DNA of 30,837 bases from a virus, in IMG/VR virus record IMGVR_UViG_3300031565_009125, positions 1-30,837 of that record. One strand, 5' to 3'. This document shows, piece by piece, positions 25,273 to 30,837 of this stretch (position 1 is the first letter of the stretch; each line of letters opens with the position of its first letter). A model generated the notes under the pieces. The model saw nothing but the letters and a program-made list of their open reading frames with translations. It was not told the origin of the DNA and did no database searches. The translations under genes were made by a program, and so were the position numbers.

Positions 25273-26505
25273 CTATCCCGCCGCCATCCTTTTCGGCGCG
25301 TAGAACTTCAGCCACTCGTATCGTAGTCGGGTGAGCGTTGGCACTCCGTTCTCGCTACGATCATTAGCCTCTGAGTCGCCCACCTCTAGCCTAGTCATCC
25401 ATCCCTCGATGACGCATCCGGCCACGTGGGCAGGAGTTGGTTTCTTTCGCATGAATGGCGTCTGCCACTGGAAACATCCTGGCTGAATAGCGACAACATT
25501 ACGAATGTGGGGTAGGTCCTCGGCCTTGTGGAGGTGTCCAACGGCGACGATGTGGGGCTTATCGCCACCCTCCATATCGGCGACGATCTTCTGCGAACGA
25601 TACGAAATCGCGTAAGGCGTACCACCGCTCGGATGCAGGATGTCTAGCAGGCACGGCGTGGTCGTTCCCAACCTCACCCTGGCGTCTTCGTGCCCGAGAC
25701 ACTTGATCGGATGCTTCGCCCCCAGTTGTATTGCCCTGTCCTCAATCTTCAGCCCCACGTCGAACCCAATATCTCGATACCACTTCAGGTCGTGGTTTCC
25801 GAGGATGAAGTAGATCGGCAGTCCCGCCGCCACAAACGCTTGGGCGGCACGCTCGGCTTGAGCATCGGCGTTCAGGCAATCCGGGCGCAACTCTCGGATA
25901 TGCCCAGGGTAGACGCCGTTGCCATCGGTCACATCTCCGGTATGGTACAGGGCCTGCACCTTCTCCTGGCGGCAGAAGGCGAAGAACTGAGCCACCTCTC
26001 GTTCTGCCGCATAGCTACTACCATATTGGGTATCGCCGAAGATGCCGATCTTGAAGTGTTCGCCATAGAAGTCGTGGTCGAATGATCGGCGCTCGTGGTC
26101 GGGAGCACGCTGAAGGTTAACGTCTTCATTCGATACGTCCACATCGTACCCATCGGCCCGCGCCGCCCCTGCCAACCTCTCCACCTCGCGCGGAGGGCAG
26201 TTCAGCGCATTGGCGATGTCGATGACGGAGTGACTGGCATTCTTCCGCTTGAGGACGGCGAGAAGGACGGCATACTCCGGTTCGCTGGAGTTCACGGGGA
26301 TACGCACCCGGTCGGCGCGCCGGATGCTGGAATGCTCATAGGTGATTCCGTGGCGCCGCCAGTAACGCGCAACCGTCTTGTCCGATGTGCCGAGGGCCTG
26401 CGCCGCGCCAAGTGCCGTAATATGCTGGTCGCGAAGTTCCTGCCATTCGTCGCGCGTCAACTCGGACGGGCGACGGTTCGCTACGTCTCCTTGTGTTTCT
26501 GCCAT
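25273..26505 (-). CDS. Metallophosphoesterase with N-terminal HTH
   Basis: 410 aa. Residues 15-60 (LTRDEWQELRDQHITALGAA, SDKTVARYWRRHGI) are a helix-turn-helix, and 75-120 a winged-helix-like part (VIDIANALNCPPREVERL). The calcineurin-like phosphoesterase follows: FGDTQ (D158), HTGDVTDG (D191), FILGNHD (N237, H238), LHPSGG (H291) and VGHLH (H324, H326), a full two-metal site. Such enzymes hydrolyse phosphoesters of nucleotides, nucleic acids or proteins. The DNA-binding head suggests nucleic-acid targeting. ATG 26505 follows GGAGG; a longer start at 26517 lacks one. Confidence 0.85.
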   Translation of the reverse strand: MAETQGDVANRRPSELTRDEWQELRDQHITALGAAQALGTSDKTVARYWRRHGITYEHSSIRRADRVRIPVNSSEPEYAVLLAVLKRKNASHSVIDIANALNCPPREVERLAGAARADGYDVDVSNEDVNLQRAPDHERRSFDHDFYGEHFKIGIFGDTQYGSSYAAEREVAQFFAFCRQEKVQALYHTGDVTDGNGVYPGHIRELRPDCLNADAQAERAAQAFVAAGLPIYFILGNHDLKWYRDIGFDVGLKIEDRAIQLGAKHPIKCLGHEDARVRLGTTTPCLLDILHPSGGTPYAISYRSQKIVADMEGGDKPHIVAVGHLHKAEDLPHIRNVVAIQPGCFQWQTPFMRKKPTPAHVAGCVIEGWMTRLEVGDSEANDRSENGVPTLTRLRYEWLKFYAPKRMAAG

Positions 26506-26597
26506 ATTCACCTCCATTGGCCGGGGGCGGCCCACCCGGAGGCGAGATAAGGCGGGCCACCCCCTTGCCGTGCGGAGCGAGGAGCGGAGAGGAGTCC
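26506..26597 (-). promoter_or_regulatory. Long-stem leader hairpin H3
   Basis: GGGGTGGCCC (minus 26563-26554) pairs with GGGCCGCCCC (26533-26524), one G-U pair, then GGAGG and ATG 26505. The stem resembles H1/H2 (GGGGCGG...CCGCCCC) with a C-to-T change that keeps pairing. Confidence 0.5.
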
Positions 26598-26972
26598 TCA
26601 GAACGTCTGGAAAATCTGCATCCCGACGAACCCGCCGAACTTGTAGTCAGTCAATGGGAGCAGCACCAACCCCACCTTTATGGGGACGCCGAGGTCTGTC
26701 TTGAGGGAGATAGACAAACCGGGGTCAATGCGTACCGCGTCCCCTTCGGGGTGAACGATGATGTCGAAGGCAATTAGTTCCGCCACTGTCTCCCCAACGA
26801 TCTTTTCGGGGAGCAGCAGAGAAATGGCTGCGCCCGCGCTCCCTGGAGTCGCGTCGAAGGGCTGCAACCAGACGGCCGTGCCTCCCGTTACCGGGAGGTC
26901 AACGCCCGCTGCCATCGCCGGCACCGCGCACAACGCCAACACAACTACTGCCAACAGAACTGCTCTCATCAT
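26598..26972 (-). CDS. Predicted secreted, outer-membrane-type protein
   Basis: 124 aa. MMRAVLLAVVVLALCAVPAM then AAG is a Sec signal with a clear cleavage site. The mature part alternates polar and hydrophobic residues (ISLLLPEKIV, LSISLKTDLGVPIKVGLVLL) and ends YKFGGFVGMQIFQTF, with a terminal Phe as in outer-membrane beta-barrel strands. Only about 100 residues remain, so it would be a small barrel or a single hairpin. An OM role implies a diderm host; superinfection exclusion is one possibility. Confidence 0.65.
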   Translation of the reverse strand: MMRAVLLAVVVLALCAVPAMAAGVDLPVTGGTAVWLQPFDATPGSAGAAISLLLPEKIVGETVAELIAFDIIVHPEGDAVRIDPGLSISLKTDLGVPIKVGLVLLPLTDYKFGGFVGMQIFQTF

Positions 26973-26983
26973 CTTCTCCCTTG

Positions 26984-27007
26984 GGGCGGTGTCTATGTTG
27001 CCCGCCC
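26984..27007 (-). promoter_or_regulatory. Leader hairpin H4
   Basis: GGGCGG (minus 27007-27002), 12-nt loop, CCGCCC (26989-26984), then AAGGGAGAAG and ATG 26972. Shorter cousin of H1-H3, in the same position relative to the ribosome site. Confidence 0.45.
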
Positions 27008-27010
27008 GAG

Positions 27011-27523
27011 TTATTGAGCCGCTATGGTGATCGCAACGGTCGCGAGATTGCCCGGCAGGATTTCTTCAATCCACGCGTTCCACGTGCCCTCGCTCATGAA
27101 TAGGTCTAACTGAATCGGCGGCATATCTACTGGCAGAACCTCTACCGTCACGATATTGCTCTCGGCGTATCCGCCGCCATCCCAGGTCATCGTCGCTTGA
27201 TTTGAGACCGAGTATCCCGGTATCGTGTAGCCGGGCTTCTCTAACTGCCCCGAGATGGGCAGAAACCCGCCTGGGTGCGGCCACGCCCACGTGACGTTCG
27301 TTACCGCATTCGGTTCACTCGCCGGGACCTGAATCGTCCAGGTGACGGTCCCCTGTTCACCCGCCTTCAGGGTGAGTACGGTTGGGGAAACTGTCACGAT
27401 GGGGTCGATACTCCCCTCGATGAGAGCGGGTGCCTTATTGAGCTTCACCTGCTGCGGCTTCGCCGCCCATACTGGTCCCGCGCACAACGCTACTACAACT
27501 ACTGCTACAACCCATGTCTTCAT
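27011..27523 (-). CDS. Secreted beta-sandwich-like protein
   Basis: 170 aa. MKTWVVAVVVVALCAGPVWA gives a signal peptide. The mature part starts KPQQVKLNKAPALIEGS and has repeated strand pairs: VTVSPTVLTLKAGEQGTVTW, NVTWAWPHPGG, TMTWDGGGY, VTVEVLP. It looks like one or two immunoglobulin-like domains. AGGAGG lies 5 nt before the ATG. The gene sits between a tiny membrane protein and the OM-type protein, suggesting an envelope cargo unit. No family recognised. Confidence 0.65.
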   Translation of the reverse strand: MKTWVVAVVVVALCAGPVWAAKPQQVKLNKAPALIEGSIDPIVTVSPTVLTLKAGEQGTVTWTIQVPASEPNAVTNVTWAWPHPGGFLPISGQLEKPGYTIPGYSVSNQATMTWDGGGYAESNIVTVEVLPVDMPPIQLDLFMSEGTWNAWIEEILPGNLATVAITIAAQ

Positions 27524-27660
27524 GTCGGCCTCCTGCTGTTTCGTTTGCCATCCGGCTCCTCGATCTCGGCGACCCTTTGCTCTATATCCCGCGCCATCCC
27601 GTATGCTCGGAGCGCGATATGTAGAGCCAGGATGGCCAATGCCAGTGATGCAATAATCAT
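27520..27660 (-). CDS. 46-aa membrane mini-protein
   Basis: MIIASLALAILALHIALRAY (one membrane segment) then a charged tail (MARDIEQRVAEIEEPDGK). Both ends overlap neighbours as ATGA, so it is coupled to them. Function unknown; small size and position near lysis and envelope genes fit an accessory lysis or inner-membrane role. Confidence 0.6.
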   Translation of the reverse strand: MIIASLALAILALHIALRAYGMARDIEQRVAEIEEPDGKRNSRRPT

Positions 27661-28154
27661 CTAACGGCCCTCCTCTTCCGGGACGCCGTCGTTCGATACT
27701 TTTCCGCGCTGGGATGCTCGGGGATACCTCGCTTCCGCCTCTTCCGGCGTGATGTCCACGCCGCCTTGCATTGCTTCGAGCAATAGACCTTCCTGGGGTC
27801 CCAGGTCAGAAAAGGCAAATGGCAGTAGGGGCACATGACGGTGCGGAACCGAAGACGGCGCATCCGCGCCTGTAACTGCTGGAGCCAGGTGCGTAGCAGT
27901 GTCGGGCAATCTTCGGGATCGCTCCAGCATACGTGCGCCTTCCCGGCATGACACCAGACCCAGTGATCGAGCCGCCATCCATCGTGTTCCGATGCCCGCC
28001 ACCGGCGGCGAGTAGCGTGCGGGCACACCGCCATTACGGCCGACAGCCGCCGGTGTTCCTGCCGATAGATCAGGCATGATCGAAATGCCTCGCTTTCGCA
28101 GTCGGGCATCCCCAAGTCGCATATGCCGTGGCGATCTCGATAGGGGCAGGACAC
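27657..28154 (-). CDS. Zinc-finger protein
   Basis: 165 aa from GTG 28154, with GGGGG upstream. N-terminal Cys block (CPYRDRHGICDLGMPDCESE), a middle with C and H residues (WRLDHWVWCHAGKAHVCW), then a C-terminal zinc module CPYCHLPFLTWDPRKVYCS-x2-C and a basic tail (SRRKRRKRG). The last part resembles the 'yCs..C..a....r' DNA-binding fold found in some HNH-like and transposase proteins. Likely nucleic-acid binding; no enzyme motif seen. Confidence 0.6.
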   Translation of the reverse strand: MSCPYRDRHGICDLGMPDCESEAFRSCLIYRQEHRRLSAVMAVCPHATRRRWRASEHDGWRLDHWVWCHAGKAHVCWSDPEDCPTLLRTWLQQLQARMRRLRFRTVMCPYCHLPFLTWDPRKVYCSKQCKAAWTSRRKRRKRGIPEHPSAEKYRTTASRKRRAVR

Positions 28155-28170
28155 CGATTCCCCCGCACTA

Positions 28171-28524
28171 TCACTGGCCCTTCTGCACCGTCGTTTCCGT
28201 CACGAACTTGATGCGCCCCTCGCGCAGCTCGGCGAGGAAGGAACGCACATCGGCGATGGCGGCGGTCAACTCCTCACCCGTCTTCCCAAACGCGTCTGCA
28301 GTCGTCTGCAGTGAGTTGCAGACATCACCGATCTTATCTAGCGCGTCGAGAGCCTGCTTGATCTCTGGCGTCAGCGTCTGGATGCTCTTCTCCGCCGCGT
28401 CCGCCGTCTGCCCCACTTCGTCGGCGGCGGCTGCGCTCCGGTTGAACAGCGCCGCGAGTCTGCCCTGGATGCCCGCCAGAAAGTTGACTATCGCGTCCTG
28501 TGCCTTATTGAAGTCGAATGCCAC
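28171..28524 (-). CDS. Coiled-coil phage protein
   Basis: 117 aa from a GTG (28524). Long helices (DFNKAQDAIVNFLAGIQGRL; ALDALDKIGDVCNSLQTTAD; ADVRSFLAELREGRIKFV) with heptad spacing, and the sequence is Ala-rich. Might assist the tail or lysis genes beside it. No family recognised. Confidence 0.6.
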   Translation of the reverse strand: MAFDFNKAQDAIVNFLAGIQGRLAALFNRSAAAADEVGQTADAAEKSIQTLTPEIKQALDALDKIGDVCNSLQTTADAFGKTGEELTAAIADVRSFLAELREGRIKFVTETTVQKGQ

Positions 28525-28525
28525 C

Positions 28526-28987
28526 TCACACCCCCGCCCAGGCTTGGATCGCCGCCTGGTCTCTCGTGCTGTTGTAGAGTCTCGGGCAGGCGGGCCCGAA
28601 GATGCTCTCTATCTCGTCGAGAATCTCCTGCTGGTCGTCGATGACAACCCGGCAGCGTGACGCGCATCGGACCTTGTGCTGGATCACGGCGACACCGGGC
28701 GGGAGCATCCAGAGCGCGTCGTAATGGAGGCCAGCCCGTTCGAGTTGCCCCTGCGTGAATGACGTATCAGCCTCCCCCCGCTGTGTCCCAACGGCCAACC
28801 CACCGACCGCCTGGATAGCGTTGGCGGATTGGATGAGCCAGCCCCGCGGCCTCTGTCTCAACATTAGGAAGCGGCGCAGCCTAGCTGGCATGTGTCTCCA
28901 GAGGTCATCGAACAACACGGCCCCGAAGTGGATTCCGCCCTGGAAGATGCAGCCGTCGAGGTTGATACCGAGAAGATACTCAACCAT
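28526..28987 (-). CDS. Hypothetical protein, weak HAD-like features
   Basis: 153 aa. LGINLDGCIF near residue 10 sits where a HAD enzyme has its D-x-D-G motif, and CRVVIDDQQEILDEIESIFG near residue 115 resembles the acidic 'viDD..e' motif; WLIQSANA could be motif II. The first motif has only one of the two usual aspartates, so activity is doubtful. Start ATG 28987 overlaps the amidase stop by 8 nt. Other options are open. Confidence 0.45.
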   Translation of the reverse strand: MVEYLLGINLDGCIFQGGIHFGAVLFDDLWRHMPARLRRFLMLRQRPRGWLIQSANAIQAVGGLAVGTQRGEADTSFTQGQLERAGLHYDALWMLPPGVAVIQHKVRCASRCRVVIDDQQEILDEIESIFGPACPRLYNSTRDQAAIQAWAGV

Positions 28988-29540
28988 CTGCCCACCGCCT
29001 TACCGCGGAGTCCAGCATCATCGCTGTCTGCACCGCCCAGCCCGGCGTCATCGTGTCCTGTTCCACCTGGGGATTGGCGAGATTATCGATCTCTACCAGG
29101 ACTGCCGCAAGCGCCGCCGTGTTCTTCAGGACCCCCGGCAGAAACCAGTGCCCATCCGCCCGCTTATAGGGCGCTCGCACCATTCTCCCCGCGGCGCAGT
29201 CGGCGATACATTTGGCGAGAAGAAGCGATGATTCGCGGCGCGCCTGTTCTGGATCGTCGCCCCAGTAGTAGGCGTCCAATCCCCGCCGGATCGGACCCGC
29301 CGAATCCATGTGAATCGATAGCACTACGTCGGCCTTCGTGCGCCGCAGTCGCCACTCACTAAGGAGCTTGCCGAGTCCACTGAGGGCCCGCCGTTTGATG
29401 GCGTAGATGATGCCTGCCCCCGACATACCCCCGAGCGCGTGACCCACCCGTGTCAAAACGGTCGCTTCAGTAGGCGGCAACGGTCCCCCGAGTGTGCCGG
29501 GATCGCCCGCGCCGTGGCCGACCTCGACGAAGACCAGCAT
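28980..29540 (-). CDS. N-acetylmuramoyl-L-alanine amidase (endolysin)
   Basis: 186 aa. Amidase_3 fold: VEVGHG (H9), TEA (E25), SIHMDS (H77) and LVEIDNLANP (E150) give the zinc ligands and catalytic Glu. It cuts the amide bond between muramic acid and the stem peptide of the host wall. No signal peptide, so it needs the holin encoded directly upstream. The start at 29540 has GGAAAG upstream; a start at 29558 would add six residues. No separate wall-binding domain, which is common in endolysins for diderm hosts. Confidence 0.9.
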   Translation of the reverse strand: MLVFVEVGHGAGDPGTLGGPLPPTEATVLTRVGHALGGMSGAGIIYAIKRRALSGLGKLLSEWRLRRTKADVVLSIHMDSAGPIRRGLDAYYWGDDPEQARRESSLLLAKCIADCAAGRMVRAPYKRADGHWFLPGVLKNTAALAAVLVEIDNLANPQVEQDTMTPGWAVQTAMMLDSAVRRWADG

Positions 29541-29541
29541 T

Positions 29542-29838
29542 TCAGGACTTCTTTCCATTCAGGGCAATCTGCCCAAGCTTCTCCAGCGTATAGGGACCGG
29601 AGATACCCCAGCCGAAGGCAGTCAGCCAGTGACTATCCACCAGTAGGCCGACGGCCGCCCCGATCATCATTGAGGCCAGGAAACCCATTCGGAGGAGTAC
29701 TTCATCACCAACCTTCTGTCGGCTCGGCAGAATCAGGCCACCCTTACTCAGCAGATGGCGCACTAGGCCGCCCGCGCCGCCCGCGAGGAGGAAGATGCAG
29801 CATTCGATCACCGTCCGGTCCGTGCTCAGTTCAAGCAT
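29542..29838 (-). CDS. Putative holin
   Basis: 98 aa. Two hydrophobic stretches: VIECCIFLLAGGAGGLV (about residues 10-26) and MGFLASMMIGAAVGLLVDSH (about 51-70), with a polar end containing LGQIALNGKKS. GGGG lies before the ATG. Its place directly before the amidase supports the role of making membrane holes for endolysin release. No named holin family is matched by eye. Confidence 0.65.
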   Translation of the reverse strand: MLELSTDRTVIECCIFLLAGGAGGLVRHLLSKGGLILPSRQKVGDEVLLRMGFLASMMIGAAVGLLVDSHWLTAFGWGISGPYTLEKLGQIALNGKKS

Positions 29839-29854
29839 CTCGTTGACCCCTCAG

Positions 29855-30274
29855 TCATAGTGTTGTCTCCCGCGCCGCTGGCTTCTCTTCGACGGTGGTA
29901 AGTCTAGCGTCAAGGTCGGCAGCCGCGGCCTCGATTGCCTTGAGGCGGAACTCGGGGATGTCGGGGGTGTCGCCCTGGCCGAGGGCTTCCAGCGCGGCGA
30001 GCGCCTCGGATCGGGAACTGATATGGCCCTGGAGTTGTGCGAGGTGGGCCGCGTCCGGCTGGTCCTCGGCGACGACCTTGTAGGTGATCTTCGCCGCGTC
30101 GAGCGCGTGCGTGATCTCGTCCCGCTCCGCGGTTGTGTATGCCAGCGCCCGGCCCGCGTCGTCGTGCGGCCATTGCCCCTCTGCGCGCTCAAGCGTATCC
30201 CATTCGGCAGGTCGCTTGTACTCTATGCGACAGACCAGCGGCTCGACTTGTCCGTCCGTCACCCGGCAGTCCAT
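29855..30274 (-). CDS. Hypothetical protein downstream of tail-spike gene
   Basis: 139 aa. MDCRVTDGQVEPLVCRIEYK and AEWDTLERAEGQWP form a beta-rich N-terminus; the C-terminal half is helical (ALAYTTAERDEITHALDAAK; LKAIEAAAADLDARLTTVEE). ATG 30274 overlaps the tail gene's stop as TAATG. A tail-fibre accessory or chaperone role is plausible from position. Confidence 0.6.
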   Translation of the reverse strand: MDCRVTDGQVEPLVCRIEYKRPAEWDTLERAEGQWPHDDAGRALAYTTAERDEITHALDAAKITYKVVAEDQPDAAHLAQLQGHISSRSEALAALEALGQGDTPDIPEFRLKAIEAAAADLDARLTTVEEKPAARETTL

Positions 30275-30837
30275 TATGTGTTGTCCGCCGCGTCGGTATT
30301 GGTCCCGGCATCCGTGAGGCCAGCGGCGCAGGTGCGCCACGCGTTGTCGTGGACGCGGGCCTCTCTGACGCGGACATTGACTAGGTGGCAACCCGTCGCG
30401 AAGTCGAGCACGAGGTTATCGGCGATCTTGGCATCATCGAAATTTGACCCGGCGGCCCCCGAAGTTAGCCATATCCCAATGCCAACGTCGCCAGCGCTCA
30501 CGAACGTGTTTTCATCTATGACGCAACCCACCCAGTTGCCCGCGCCAAAGGTGTATGCTTGCGCCCCGAACCACGCACCAGGATCATCGGCCACTATGAT
30601 ATTTCCGCTCAATCGTACATGATTAGAGTCGCGGATATACAGGGCGCTGCAGGCTGTCCCCGCCCCGGTCAGGCGCACCCGGTTCCGCGTTACGAAGCTG
30701 CGATCAGCCGACCAGATGATGATGCAGTATGGCGTTCCGATACTCGTGCTGATGATGTGGCAACCGTCTAGTTCGCAGTCAGTCACCGCAGACAGATAAA
30801 TGAGATAGGGTCCCGTGTTGCTGTTATGAAGGAACTG
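30274..30837 (-). CDS. Right-handed beta-helix tail protein, C-terminal part
   Basis: Partial: the frame is open through the right edge and supplies the last 187 residues. Repeating N-x-V/F turns (NRVRLTGAG, SNHVRLSGNIIV, VIDENTFVS, IADNLVLDF, VRVREARVHDN) are the ladder of a pectate-lyase-like beta-helix as in tailspikes and tail fibres that bind or cut surface polysaccharides. No catalytic residues can be assigned from this piece. Confidence 0.75.
   Translation of the reverse strand, partial: QFLHNSNTGPYLIYLSAVTDCELDGCHIISTSIGTPYCIIIWSADRSFVTRNRVRLTGAGTACSALYIRDSNHVRLSGNIIVADDPGAWFGAQAYTFGAGNWVGCVIDENTFVSAGDVGIGIWLTSGAAGSNFDDAKIADNLVLDFATGCHLVNVRVREARVHDNAWRTCAAGLTDAGTNTDAADNT

Overview
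The window reads as part of a temperate tailed-phage (or prophage) genome from a GC-rich bacterial host. Evidence: dozens of short, tightly packed genes whose stops and starts overlap (mostly ATGA, GTGA or 8-11 nt overlaps), a tyrosine integrase beside a small HTH gene, a recombination and replication set (YqaJ nuclease, candidate annealing protein, RusA resolvase, DnaD/O-like initiator), an orphan C5 DNA methyltransferase, a holin-amidase lysis pair and the end of a beta-helix tail protein. No tRNA, rRNA, CRISPR array or IS element was seen. The host is uncertain. Sec signal peptides, one predicted outer-membrane-type protein and a pseudopilin with an H-x9-DG motif beside the integrase point to a diderm of the Armatimonadota or Planctomycetota/PVC type (inference).

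Layout. (1) 1-2516, minus: small membrane, secreted and hypothetical genes and a DUF5681-like gene; structural genes probably lie beyond the left edge. (2) 2581-4573, plus: a six-gene cassette of tiny, mostly cysteine-rich proteins behind a TTGACA / extended -10 promoter; each gene has its own structured leader. (3) 4551-19280, minus: a long early operon of about 35 genes ending in a hairpin shared with cassette 2. In transcription order it holds YqaJ and the candidate annealing protein, the methyltransferase, the initiator with a possible internal origin, a MazG-like enzyme, DUF4326, HNH, RusA and many zinc-ribbon proteins. (4) 19284-20265: a hairpin-dense stretch of uncertain coding status, a 66-codon ORF and an XRE-like HTH gene whose promoter places the start codon at or next to +1. 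(5) 20353-22313, plus: integrase, zinc-ribbon/DUF4190-like membrane protein and pseudopilin, probably a lysogeny and cargo unit. (6) 22332-24409, minus: a second cassette of eight tiny genes driven by a promoter whose spacer holds a perfect 17-bp palindrome; its leaders match those of cassette 2 in the opposite orientation. (7) 24512-30837, minus: metallophosphoesterase, two secreted proteins, coiled-coil and zinc-finger proteins, amidase, holin and beta-helix tail protein, probably the late region.

The most unusual signal is a family of structured intercistronic leaders. Two inward-facing cassettes of unrelated small genes carry the same modules upstream of the ribosome-binding site: a GC hairpin, then a short GGGC-GAGA-GCCC or GCGC-GAGA-GCGC hairpin (paired bases change together), then a purine-rich Shine-Dalgarno. 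A separate hairpin with identical 13-nt arms and different loops precedes two early-operon genes, with looser versions in the late region. Together they suggest a phage that sets expression gene by gene with cis RNA structures.
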